Shown here piece after piece: positions 25,887-34,478 of a DNA stretch of 64,000 nt. Under the pieces are notes generated by a model, which was not told where the DNA came from, did no database searches, and worked only from the letters and a program-made list of their open reading frames with translations. Each line of letters begins with the position of its first letter. Position 1 is the first letter of the stretch. A program made the position numbers and the translations under genes. Origin of the DNA: Thiomicrorhabdus cannonii (GTDB lineage Bacteria > Pseudomonadota > Gammaproteobacteria > Thiomicrospirales > Thiomicrospiraceae); the NCBI RefSeq assembly GCF_013391695.1, contig NZ_JACBGH010000004.1, positions 124,001 to 188,000 of the forward strand, given 5' to 3'.

Positions 25887-27074
25887 TTAAATTTCCTGCG
25901 GTGCGATACGCCCGGCCAAAGCGCCGGCAATCACCACAAACGCCGCCGCCAAGAACAGACAGGCTTCCATGCCGCCCACCTGATAGACATAACCCGACAA
26001 CAAAGTGCCGGCCAAACGCCCGCCGGCATTGGCCATGTAGTAAAAACCCACGTCTTTCGACGCGCCATCGGCGTCGGCGTAAGCCACAATCAGGTAGGAA
26101 TGTACCGCCGAGTTCAGGGCAAACGCCACCGCAAACACCATCAAGCCCACCAGCAACACCCATTTGGTTTCAAATTGCAGCACCAAACCCATCGCCACCG
26201 GAATCGCCGCCAACGCAAACGCGAGCTTCATGGCCGTGACCGAGGTGGGCAAGGTTTTCGCCTGCTTGCCGGTCAGTTTTGGCGCCATCGCCTGAATCAG
26301 ACCGTAACCGATAATCCACAACGCCAGATAAGCGCCGATCTCGGCATGGCTCCAGCCGAGCACACCCGCCAGATAGACCGGCAAGGCGACCACAAACCAG
26401 ATGTCGCGCGCGCCGAACAGGAAAAACCGCGCCGCCGACAGACCGTTGATGGCTGGGCTTTTCGAGAAAAGCTGTGTGAATTTCGGCTTGTTTTTCGCCT
26501 GTCCCAAACGGTTATCCAGAAACAGCAGCGACACCAGCAACGCCAAACTCAACAGGCCGGCTAGGCTATACAGCGCATTTTCAAAACCGATCGTCGTCAA
26601 CAGCAAACCGCCGATAAAGAAGCCCACCCCTTTCAAGGCGTTTTTGGAGCCGGTCAAGAGCGCCACCCATTTATACAGGGTGCCGTCGGCGTCATTCGCC
26701 AGACTTTTAATGCTGCTTTTGGCGCTCATTTTATTGAGGTCTTTGGCAATGCCCGACAGCGCCTGCGCCACCATCACATAGGCGACCGTGAGCCAGTCGG
26801 GATTGAGCGTCAGCATCAGCAGCGCGACTATCTGCAATATCAACCCCACGTCCATGGTCACTTTCAGACCCAAGCGAGCGCCGAGCCAACCGCCCAGCAG
26901 ATTAGTGACAATGCCAAAGAACTCATACAACACAAACAGCAAGGCCAACTCAAACGGACTGTAACCCTGCTGATAGAAAAACAGCAGCACCAACATGCGC
27001 AAAGCGCCGTCGGTCAGCGTAAACGCCCAGTAATTGGCGGTGACAATAGCGTATTGTTGTATGGGATTCATCAT
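25887..27074 (-). CDS. arsJ: Organoarsenical efflux permease ArsJ
   Basis: A 395-residue MFS transporter with 12 predicted segments, containing the ArsJ-typical start QYAIVTANYWAFTLTDGALRMLVLLFFY and DLNKMSAKSSIKSLA. ArsJ exports 1-arseno-3-phosphoglycerate, made when GAPDH uses arsenate in place of phosphate. The gap gene lies directly upstream on the same strand, the usual pairing, though separated here by an inverted-repeat element (27095-27241). One AACAGGCCGG copy is in its coding sequence (26551-26560). Confidence 0.92.
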   Translation of the reverse strand: MMNPIQQYAIVTANYWAFTLTDGALRMLVLLFFYQQGYSPFELALLFVLYEFFGIVTNLLGGWLGARLGLKVTMDVGLILQIVALLMLTLNPDWLTVAYVMVAQALSGIAKDLNKMSAKSSIKSLANDADGTLYKWVALLTGSKNALKGVGFFIGGLLLTTIGFENALYSLAGLLSLALLVSLLFLDNRLGQAKNKPKFTQLFSKSPAINGLSAARFFLFGARDIWFVVALPVYLAGVLGWSHAEIGAYLALWIIGYGLIQAMAPKLTGKQAKTLPTSVTAMKLAFALAAIPVAMGLVLQFETKWVLLVGLMVFAVAFALNSAVHSYLIVAYADADGASKDVGFYYMANAGGRLAGTLLSGYVYQVGGMEACLFLAAAFVVIAGALAGRIAPQEI

Positions 27075-27094
27075 TGACTCTTTTAAGAATTTTT

Positions 27095-27241
27095 AACCAC
27101 AGAGGCACAGAGACACCGAGTATTTAGAACAGTTCAAGTGCCAAAAAACTCAACAGGCCGGCTCGGAATATTTTGCGCTTGAATTCAACCATCAATTGCA
27201 ACACAACCAAACCTCCTCAGTGTCTCGGTGTCTCTGTGGTG
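27095..27241. repeat. Long inverted repeat built from CACAGAG-like units (B)
   Basis: Arms at 27095-27120 and 27216-27241 are nearly perfect inverted copies made of CACAGAG/CACCGAG units. The 95-bp loop carries an AACAGGCCGG repeat at 27152-27161. Unlike the other two elements it lies inside an operon, between gap and arsJ. Confidence 0.85.
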
Positions 27242-27251
27242 CAACGTGTCG

Positions 27252-28274
27252 TTATTCGCCCAGTAACTGATTCGCCAAACCGGCTTTGACCGCCAGCTCC
27301 ATCATGCGCGCCACGTAGCCGATTTCATTGTCGTACCACGCCAGCACTTTCAACTGCGTGCCGTCGACCACCATCGTGGAGGGCGCATCAATCACCGACG
27401 AACACAACTCGCCTTCGTAATCCACCGACACCAGCGGGCGCTCTTCGTACCCCAGAATATCCTTCAGATAGGTTTCCGATGCCGTTTTGAACAAAGCGTT
27501 GACCTCTTCCACCGAAGTTTCGCGCTGCATCTCCAGCACCAGATCGGTCAAAGAGGCGTTCATCAGCGGGACGCGCACCGCGATGCCGTTCAAGCAGCCG
27601 TTCAGCTCCGGAAAAATCGTGCCGATTGCCGTGGCCGAACCGGTCGAAGTCGGAATCAGCGATTCGAACCCGGCGCGTGCGCGGCGCAGATCCTTATGAC
27701 CGTGATCGACCACCTTCTGCGTGTTGGTGCGGTCGTGCATCGTGGTGATCATGCCGTGCTTGATACCGATCTGCTCATGCAACACCTTGATGACCGGCGC
27801 GATGCAGTTGGTGGTGCAGGAGGCGGCGGTGATAATGCTGTCTTCTCCGGCCACAAAAATGCCGTCATTGACACCCATGACGATGTTCTTGATACCCTCT
27901 TTCATCGGCGCGGCCACAATCACCTGTTTGACGCCCTGCTCCAGATACGGCTGCAAACTTTCGCGGGTGCGGAATTTGCCGGTGCATTCCAATACCACAT
28001 CCACTTCCAACGCCGCCCAATCGGTCGCAGCGATCTCCTTATTCTGCGAATAACTGATTGCATGCTCGCCGATAATGATCTGATCGGCATCTTCATGCGC
28101 CTCATGGTGCCAACGGCCGTGCGCCGAATCGAAATTGAGCAGATGCGCCGAACCGTACGCATCGGTGGCGATCTCATTGATATGCACAAACTCCACTTCC
28201 GGCCAATCATAGGCCACACGCAACGCCAGACGCCCCATGCGCCCGAAACCGTTAATCGCCACTTTTACCGTCAT
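27252..28274 (-). CDS. Arsenate-linked glyceraldehyde-3-phosphate dehydrogenase
   Basis: A 340-residue GAPDH with the NAD motif NGFGRMGR and the catalytic Cys in ASCTTNC. In arsJ operons this enzyme converts glyceraldehyde-3-phosphate plus arsenate to 1-arseno-3-phosphoglycerate, the ArsJ substrate. ATG at 28274 is chosen for AAAAAGGAAACAG upstream. Neighbours (ArsR, permease, Cys-rich thioredoxin, ArsJ) support a dedicated resistance role rather than glycolysis. Confidence 0.92.
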   Translation of the reverse strand: MTVKVAINGFGRMGRLALRVAYDWPEVEFVHINEIATDAYGSAHLLNFDSAHGRWHHEAHEDADQIIIGEHAISYSQNKEIAATDWAALEVDVVLECTGKFRTRESLQPYLEQGVKQVIVAAPMKEGIKNIVMGVNDGIFVAGEDSIITAASCTTNCIAPVIKVLHEQIGIKHGMITTMHDRTNTQKVVDHGHKDLRRARAGFESLIPTSTGSATAIGTIFPELNGCLNGIAVRVPLMNASLTDLVLEMQRETSVEEVNALFKTASETYLKDILGYEERPLVSVDYEGELCSSVIDAPSTMVVDGTQLKVLAWYDNEIGYVARMMELAVKAGLANQLLGE

Positions 28275-28353
28275 GACTGTTTCCTTTTTCTCAATTTGAA
28301 CGGCGGCTATTACACCCGATTGAGATGACAATCAGGTGACAAGCCCATGAAAG

Positions 28354-29010
28354 TTAGTCGGCCGCCTTCAACCAAGTCTCAACCTGCTCGGCACTGGGCA
28401 TACCACCGGCATGGACGACCTTTTCATCCATCACGATAGCCGGCGTGCTCATCACCCCATAAGCGGCGATTTCGGCCACATCTTCAACCTTCACGATGCA
28501 GACTTCACGATCCAGTTTTTCCGCCACCTGCTCGATCAACGCGGCGGTATTGTTGCAGGTGGCGCAGCCCGTGCCCAATACCTTGACAACCAGCGCATCG
28601 CTACCGCAACAAGCATGGTTTGATGAACTGTCACAGCATGCCGTTTTAGGCTCGCTGTCGCCACAGCAACCAGTTTCACCGCCGCAGCACCCGGCCTGTT
28701 GAGTTTTTTCAGCCGTTTTTTCAGACTCGCAGCAAGCGTTATTGTCGCTGCAACATCCTCCGCTTTTCGCTGTGGATTCCGCATCGCACACCACGCCGCA
28801 AGCCACACATTCACCACGGGCGTTTTTGAACATCGGACAGAAACCCGTAAACGACGCCTGAATGGCATTGACCGCCATCAAAATCATCAGCCATAAAAAC
28901 GAAACCTTGGTCAGGTCGATCTGCCCCATAAAATGCGATACCGCCAACAGAACCAACATCATCACGGCAAAAAAACGCAACGGGCGATTGCCCTTCACTG
29001 CAATAGTCAT
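28354..29010 (-). CDS. DUF2892 membrane anchor, Cys-pair linker and redox thioredoxin fusion
   Basis: A 218-residue three-part protein. Residues 1-60 hold two hydrophobic segments of the DUF2892 type (PLRFFAVMMLVLLAVSHF, then a second ending ASFTGFCPMFKN). Residues 68-140 are a linker with six CC pairs and a CVACGVVC motif, plausibly binding As(III) or soft metals. Residues 141-218 are a redox-active thioredoxin-fold domain with CATC (VLGTGCATCNN). The start at 29010 has GGAGAAAGAG upstream. Position between the permease and gap in the ars operon suggests arsenic handling at the membrane. The repeat core AACAGGCCGG encodes part of the linker (QQAG). Confidence 0.8.
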   Translation of the reverse strand: MTIAVKGNRPLRFFAVMMLVLLAVSHFMGQIDLTKVSFLWLMILMAVNAIQASFTGFCPMFKNARGECVACGVVCDAESTAKSGGCCSDNNACCESEKTAEKTQQAGCCGGETGCCGDSEPKTACCDSSSNHACCGSDALVVKVLGTGCATCNNTAALIEQVAEKLDREVCIVKVEDVAEIAAYGVMSTPAIVMDEKVVHAGGMPSAEQVETWLKAAD

Positions 29011-29045
29011 CTCTTTCTCCTTTTGAATCACAAAGTGCTTAAAAT

Positions 29046-30017
29046 TTAAGCATAAAAATAATTGAAACCATAACCCACCAGCATAAAGGCCACCGCCAAG
29101 ACACCCGCAAACAATCCCAACGCCGGCCAGCGAATGACCTTTCTTAAAATCAGCAGTTCCGGCAACGACAATGCGGCAATGCTCATCATCAGCGCCAAAC
29201 TGGTTCCCAACGGCACGCCCTTGGCCAACATCGCCTCCACTACCGGAATCACGCCGGTGGCATTGGAATACAAGGGCACGCCCAACAACACCGCCGCCGG
29301 CACGCTCCACCAATTACCGGCATCGGCCAGATGTTCGCTGACCCAACTCTCCGGCACATAACCATGAAACAGCGCCCCGACGGTAATACCAATCACCACC
29401 CAATGCCAGATGCGTTTGACGATCACCTTGACCTCGTTCCAGGCAAACTGATGACGCAACTGCCAGCCTTGCACCACCGCCTGCTGCTCCTGCTGCTGAC
29501 GACGTTTGATCTCCCAAACGTAAGACTCTACCCAGCGCTCCGGCTTGAACCAGCCGATCACCACCGAACCGACATACGCCACGACCATCCCCGTTAACAC
29601 ATAGGCCAAAGCCACCTGCCACCCCAGCAGCGTAATCAACAGCACCACCGCCACTTCGTTAACCATCGGACTGGCAATCAAAAACGCAAAGGTGATGGTC
29701 AGCGGAATACGCGCCTCGACAAAACCGATAAACAAGGGAACCGACGAACACGAGCAGAAAGGGGTGATAGAACCCAACGTGATCGCCAGCGAGCGCCCCA
29801 ACCAGAGCGGTTTGCCCATCACACTATCGCGGATTTTCTCGGTGGAAACATAAGCACGCAGCAATCCCATCAGATAGATGATCAGCACCAGTAGAAAGAA
29901 AAGTTTGGCAATGTCCGCCACCCAGAAACTCACCGCCTGCGCCAGCGCCGTGTGCGCCGACAGTCCAAGCAACTGCAGCGCAATCCAATTTCCCAAAGCA
30001 TCAAACAGGGATAACAT
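29046..30017 (-). CDS. SO_0444/ArsP-type permease (DUF318)
   Basis: A 323-residue permease with about eight membrane segments and the family motif TPFCSCSSVPLF near residue 88, where cysteines bind the exported metal or organoarsenical. Family members include ArsP (trivalent organoarsenical efflux) and SO_0444 (Cu/Zn efflux). The gene starts next to the ArsR-type operator and heads the minus-strand ars operon, so arsenic is the likely substrate. Confidence 0.8.
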   Translation of the reverse strand: MLSLFDALGNWIALQLLGLSAHTALAQAVSFWVADIAKLFFLLVLIIYLMGLLRAYVSTEKIRDSVMGKPLWLGRSLAITLGSITPFCSCSSVPLFIGFVEARIPLTITFAFLIASPMVNEVAVVLLITLLGWQVALAYVLTGMVVAYVGSVVIGWFKPERWVESYVWEIKRRQQQEQQAVVQGWQLRHQFAWNEVKVIVKRIWHWVVIGITVGALFHGYVPESWVSEHLADAGNWWSVPAAVLLGVPLYSNATGVIPVVEAMLAKGVPLGTSLALMMSIAALSLPELLILRKVIRWPALGLFAGVLAVAFMLVGYGFNYFYA

Positions 30018-30032
30018 ACTCTATCTCATTTT

Positions 30033-30055
30033 GTATATTCGCATATACGGATATA
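30033..30055. promoter_or_regulatory. ArsR/SmtB-type operator
   Basis: An imperfect palindrome around GTATATTCGCATATACGG between the divergent permease and arsR genes fits the ATA-rich dyad bound by ArsR-family repressors. Confidence 0.6.
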
Positions 30056-30165
30056 TAATATTCAGGAGAGATACAAACCGCAAGCGGAATTCGCCTTTTG
30101 GAAGCAAATCCTGCAAAATGCACCCTATGAAACATTGACCCAATTAAATATCAACACATGGAAAT

Positions 30166-30543
30166 ATGAATACGGACCTCAATCACAACCCGCAACTGGA
30201 AGCCCTGACGCAAACCTTCAAGGCGCTCTCTGAACCGGTGCGCCTGCGTATCGTGCACCTGCTGTTGCAGCGCGACAACCTGTGCGTCTGCGATCTGACG
30301 GAAGTCCTGGCGCTCAACCAAAGCACCGTTTCACGCCATCTGGCCACCCTTAAAAACGCCAATGTGGTGCGCGCCTGGCGCGAAGGCACCTGGATGCATT
30401 ACGCCATCCAGCCGGACACGCTCAGCCTGCTGCAGTTAGAGCTAATGAAACAACAGTTGGGGACGATTCTGGCTGACGACCTGGAGGAACTTGCAACCTA
30501 CGAACAGCAACCCAGAAAATGCTCGCTGCCTTCTGCGGACTAA
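30166..30543 (+). CDS. arsR: ArsR family arsenic-responsive repressor
   Basis: A 125-residue winged-helix repressor. CVCDL in helix 3 (about residues 40-44) matches the As(III)-binding cysteines of E. coli ArsR (C32-V-C34), and STVSRHLATLKNANVV is the recognition helix. As(III) binding would release the divergent promoter and induce the ars operon. The following 173 bp to the Mqo-like gene show no gene. Confidence 0.9.
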   Translation: MNTDLNHNPQLEALTQTFKALSEPVRLRIVHLLLQRDNLCVCDLTEVLALNQSTVSRHLATLKNANVVRAWREGTWMHYAIQPDTLSLLQLELMKQQLGTILADDLEELATYEQQPRKCSLPSAD

Positions 30544-30716
30544 ACGCTGCCAAGCGCGTGCCGCATATAAAAACCCGGCAAAAAAACATGCGTTTTTATC
30601 CGTAAGCGCCTCAAAAAACAGTGACTTAAAGATCACTTTGCCCACTTTCTTAGACCAGAATTTTATATAATAGTCTGCTTATGTCCTTTCACCTTATCAC
30701 CTTAAGAGTTGGGTAA

Positions 30717-32069
30717 ATGAAAAATAGAGTGTTTGATGTCGTCATTGTGGGCGGCGGAATTTCCGGTTGTGCGCTCACCTATGTGCTGTCTAAATACAGC
30801 GATGTGAAATCCATTGCCGTCCTCGAAAAGTACGGCTCGCTCGCTCCGCTTAACTCCAATGCGCGCAGCAACAGCCAGACCTTGCACTGCGGCGACATCG
30901 AAACCAACTACACCCTGGAAAAGGCCATCATCGTCAAACGCCAGGCCAATATGCTGGTCAACTACGCCAAGCAGGTGGAAAAGAACGACTTTATTTTCAA
31001 ATTCCCCAAAATGATTCTGGCGGTGGGTGAGGACGAGTGCGCGCGCCTTGAAGAGCGCCACCACAAATTTGCCGACGCCTTCCCTTACATGGAACTGTGG
31101 GATGCGGAGCGCATCGCCGAAGTCGAGCCGGCCGTTGCCCTGAAAGACGGCAAGCCGCGCCCCGAGAAAATCCTGGCGTCCGGCTGTACCGACGAATATT
31201 CGGCGGTCAACTACGGCAACCTGTCAAAATCGTTCATCAACAGCGCGCGCAAATACGGCAAGGAGATCAATGTCTCCTTGAGCTCGCAAGTCACCAAGAT
31301 CAAACGCTTCGACGACCACTATGAACTGACCACGCCGCAAGGCACCTTTTTGGCCAGCTTTGTGGTGGTATCCGCCGGTGCGCACAGCCTGCTGCTGGCC
31401 AACCAGCTGGGGCATGGGCTGAATATGTCGATTTTGCCGATGGCGGGCAGCTTCTACTATGTACCGAAGATTCTGAACGGCAAAGTCTACACCATGCAGA
31501 ACGACAAACTGCCGTTTGCCGCCCTGCACGGCGACCCAGATCTAGTGGAAATGGATAAAACCCGCTTGGGACCAACGGCACTGGTGCTCCCTAAACTGGA
31601 ACGTTACACCGGCGGCACCTACTGGGATTTCTGGAAGAGCCTGAAGCTCGATTTCAAAGTCATCAAAGTCTTCTGGGACCTGATGAAAGACAGCACCATC
31701 CGCAACTACATCTTCCGCAACTTTGCGTTTGAGATTCCGTGGTTGCGCACCCGTCTGTTCGCCAAGGACGCGCAGAAAATCCTGCCTGATCTGAAACCGC
31801 AGGATTTGGAATACGCCTCCGGAATCGGCGGCTTGCGCCCGCAGGTCATCGACAAAACCGAGATGAAACTGAAGCTCGGCGAAGCCAGCATCGTACCGGA
31901 AAACGAAAACCTGATTTTCAATATGACCCCGTCGCCGGGCGCCACCACCTGTTTGGGGAACGCCTACCGCGACGCGCAGATTATCGCCGAACGTCTGGGC
32001 ATCCACCTCAACAAAGAGCAACTGGTCGAAGACCTGCTGGACGGCGAAGACCTGCTGTTCTTCAAATAA
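30717..32069 (+). CDS. FAD-dependent malate:quinone oxidoreductase-like protein
   Basis: A 450-residue flavoprotein with the FAD motif VIVGGGISGCALTYVLSKY at the N-terminus, SNARSNSQTLHCGDIETNY and a C-terminal SPGATTCLGNAYRDA that binds FAD. It is closest in my recognition to the malate:quinone oxidoreductase (Mqo)/L-2-hydroxyglutarate oxidase group, which oxidises malate and reduces the quinone pool at the membrane surface. No membrane segment is seen. Related 2-hydroxyacid oxidases are an alternative. Confidence 0.65.
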   Translation: MKNRVFDVVIVGGGISGCALTYVLSKYSDVKSIAVLEKYGSLAPLNSNARSNSQTLHCGDIETNYTLEKAIIVKRQANMLVNYAKQVEKNDFIFKFPKMILAVGEDECARLEERHHKFADAFPYMELWDAERIAEVEPAVALKDGKPRPEKILASGCTDEYSAVNYGNLSKSFINSARKYGKEINVSLSSQVTKIKRFDDHYELTTPQGTFLASFVVVSAGAHSLLLANQLGHGLNMSILPMAGSFYYVPKILNGKVYTMQNDKLPFAALHGDPDLVEMDKTRLGPTALVLPKLERYTGGTYWDFWKSLKLDFKVIKVFWDLMKDSTIRNYIFRNFAFEIPWLRTRLFAKDAQKILPDLKPQDLEYASGIGGLRPQVIDKTEMKLKLGEASIVPENENLIFNMTPSPGATTCLGNAYRDAQIIAERLGIHLNKEQLVEDLLDGEDLLFFK

Positions 32070-32080
32070 GTCTGCGTTAA

Positions 32081-33118
32081 ATGCCAGTCAACGCCCTGCC
32101 CACGCACCTGATTACCGGCCTGCTGGGCAGCGGCAAAACCACTCTGCTGCGTCATCTGATCTCGCAAAAACCGGCTAACGAACGCTGGGGCATTCTCATT
32201 AACGAGTTTGGCGACATTGATTTGGACGCCGCCACCCTGCAAGCGACCAACAGCGGCGAACACGTACACATCCAGGAAGTTTCCGGCGGCTGCGTCTGCT
32301 GCACCGCACAACACGGCCTCACCCAAGCATTGCACACTCTGTTGCAACAACCGCTCGACCGGCTGTTTATCGAACCCACCGGGCTCGGCCATCCGGCCAA
32401 ACTGCTCGATACCCTAAAGCGCACCGCCTTTGCACGACCGCTCGCTCTGCAGGCCGTGGTCTGCGTCATCACCCCTTCGCAACTCACGCCGGAACGCTGG
32501 CAGAAATCGGCGGTGATGCGCGATCTGGTCACGCTGGCCGATCTGATTGTGCTCAATAAAACCGACCAGGCCGGGTCTGAACTGCAGCAGCAGGCGGTCG
32601 CCTTGCTCAACGGGCTTTACCCGCCCAAAACAGCCGTTATCGCCACCCAGTTCGGCCGCCTGGACTGGACGCAACTGCAGCGCCCGCACCAACCTGCGCC
32701 CTTGCTGTTTCTGCAAGGGCTGGATGAACACGCCGAGCACCTGGCCTGTGCAAATACAAAATACACCAGCAGCCTGCCGCAACACCCGGCCTGCTGGGTT
32801 TCTCACGACGCAAAAACCGCCAGATTACGCGCACTCGGCTGGATTTTCAGTGCCCAAACGCAGTTCAACCGCATCGCCCTTAAAGCCTTTTTTAACGAAA
32901 TCTCGCCCCATCTGGCACGCGCCAAGGGCCTGCTTAAAACCGGCAACGAGTGGCAGCTGATCAACTGGAGCGACGGCCAACTCACCTTCGAAGACATCGC
33001 CTGGCGGCAGGACAGCCGCTTGGAGCTGCTCTTCAACAACGAGGTCGAACTCACGGAAAACGACCTTGAATTGTCTCTGGCCGCCACCATTAACAATCTT
33101 AATAACAGAGCAAAATAA
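32081..33118 (+). CDS. COG0523 (CobW-like) GTPase, putative metal chaperone
   Basis: A 345-residue G3E GTPase. Walker A GLLGSGKTT, metal motif GGCVCCT (CxCC) and a base-recognition LNKTD are present, with a C-terminal CobW-C domain. Members such as ZigA/YeiR deliver zinc to proteins under zinc limitation. The next gene, folE2, encodes the metal-promiscuous GTP cyclohydrolase that replaces zinc-dependent FolE, a pairing typical of zinc-starvation loci. No clear Zur box was found; the gene lies 11 bp behind the Mqo-like gene. Confidence 0.85.
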   Translation: MPVNALPTHLITGLLGSGKTTLLRHLISQKPANERWGILINEFGDIDLDAATLQATNSGEHVHIQEVSGGCVCCTAQHGLTQALHTLLQQPLDRLFIEPTGLGHPAKLLDTLKRTAFARPLALQAVVCVITPSQLTPERWQKSAVMRDLVTLADLIVLNKTDQAGSELQQQAVALLNGLYPPKTAVIATQFGRLDWTQLQRPHQPAPLLFLQGLDEHAEHLACANTKYTSSLPQHPACWVSHDAKTARLRALGWIFSAQTQFNRIALKAFFNEISPHLARAKGLLKTGNEWQLINWSDGQLTFEDIAWRQDSRLELLFNNEVELTENDLELSLAATINNLNNRAK

Positions 33119-33285
33119 TCGGAATTAAGGCGATGCCATTTCCCAAAGTTTGCTAGAATTGCTCTTCATTTTCATTTAGATGAGACTTTTTTGACGCTTT
33201 TATGGCAACAGATTCAAACTGTTACCGCGCCAAAAGTCCCATTGGCACGGCAGAAAACTGCCTCTTACAAGTCGAAGGAAATTGC

Positions 33286-34248
33286 ATGACCAAGCACATG
33301 CCCGATATCGCATGCCAACCGCATCACGGTCCATCCGGTCAACTCAACTGGGTAGGAATGAGCGGGATTGAACTCCCGATTTTAGTCAAACAAGCCCAAG
33401 CAGACGGCTCCGCCGCCGTTGAAGTGCGCCTGTCCTCGCAAGCGCAGGCCTACGTCAACCTGATCGACCCGCAAAGCAAAGGCATTCACATGTCACGCTT
33501 GTATTTGCTGCTTGATCAGCTCGCCACGCAGGAAGCCTTGACACCGAATCGCGTCAAAACCATTTTGGACAAGTTTGTCGAATCGCATCAAGGCTTGAGC
33601 ACACACGCCTTTGTCGAATTCAAGTTCGATTACTACGAACGCCGCCTCTCGCTCAAAAGCGACAACAGCGGCTGGAAACACTACCCGACCACGCTGCGCG
33701 GTGAGCTGCGCAACGGCCAATTCGAGTGCGAGCTTTCCATCGAAGTGCCCTACTCTTCAACCTGCCCCTGCTCAGCCGCGTTATCGCGCCAGCTGATTCA
33801 GGAAGCGTTCGAAGCGCAGTTTGCCGGAAAGTCGCTGGACTACAATACGGTTCTGGCCTGGCTGGGCACGCCCGAAGGCATCAACGCCACACCGCACAGT
33901 CAGCGCTCCTACGCGCAGGTTAAGGTCAAAGTGCAGGCCGGCGACCAGCTGGAAATCTCCGACTTGATCAACCACATCGAAGACGCGCTGCAAACGCCGG
34001 TACAAGCCACCGTCAAACGTGAAGACGAACAGGAATTCGCCCGCCTCAACGCCAGCAACCTCATGTTCTGCGAAGACGCGGCACGCCGCCTGCAAAACCG
34101 TCTGGACAACAGCGCCGAGTATCTCGACTTCTGGGTACGCGTCAACCACCTCGAAAGCCTGCATCCGCACGATGCCGTGGCCATTGTCACCAAGGGCATC
34201 GAAAACGGCTACAACGACGAGCCCAACTATATGGATCCGATGAAATAA
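33286..34248 (+). CDS. folE2: GTP cyclohydrolase I type 2 (FolE2)
   Basis: A 320-residue FolE2, the first enzyme of folate synthesis (GTP to dihydroneopterin triphosphate). The catalytic Cys lies in STCPCSAALSRQ near residue 155, and PDIACQ at the N-terminus is typical. ATG at 33286 follows GAAGGAAATTGC; an in-frame ATG at 33202 gives a 28-residue extension without family support. FolE2 uses several metals and is often induced when zinc is scarce. Confidence 0.92.
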   Translation: MTKHMPDIACQPHHGPSGQLNWVGMSGIELPILVKQAQADGSAAVEVRLSSQAQAYVNLIDPQSKGIHMSRLYLLLDQLATQEALTPNRVKTILDKFVESHQGLSTHAFVEFKFDYYERRLSLKSDNSGWKHYPTTLRGELRNGQFECELSIEVPYSSTCPCSAALSRQLIQEAFEAQFAGKSLDYNTVLAWLGTPEGINATPHSQRSYAQVKVKVQAGDQLEISDLINHIEDALQTPVQATVKREDEQEFARLNASNLMFCEDAARRLQNRLDNSAEYLDFWVRVNHLESLHPHDAVAIVTKGIENGYNDEPNYMDPMK

Positions 34249-34277
34249 CCATCGTTTCCTGTAGCCAAAAACAAAAT

Positions 34278-34300
34278 AGCCCGCAAATGCGGGCTTTTTT
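34278..34300 (+). terminator. Intrinsic terminator of folE2
   Basis: AGCCCGC-AAAT-GCGGGCT with a six-T run. Confidence 0.9.
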
Positions 34301-34325
34301 ATGGCGCTAAAACCTTACTCAACAA

Positions 34326-34343
34326 AAACTCAACAGGCCGGGT
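34326..34343 (+). repeat. AACAGGCCGG-family repeat
   Basis: Exact core at 34332-34341 with full AAACTC and GTTATT flanks, between the convergent folE2 and MBL genes. The rest of this 230-bp gap shows nothing clear. Confidence 0.9.
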
Positions 34344-34478
34344 TATTTCAAATGCGCCAACCCAACCTAAACCGATTTGGGAGATGATTTGCGTGAAGGT
34401 CAAGGCGGATTCGAGAGACGTTTAGTTAAACTAAACGAACTCGAATCCAACGCAGAAATTCACCAAATCAGACCCAAA

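Noticed and set aside
30544-30716. Gap between arsR and the Mqo-like gene as an RNA gene
   Set aside because: Short imperfect hairpins only; no promoter-terminator pair could be supported.
33119-33285. Possible riboswitch or small gene upstream of folE2
   Set aside because: No recognisable aptamer fold and the upstream in-frame ATG at 33202 lacks family support; treated as leader.
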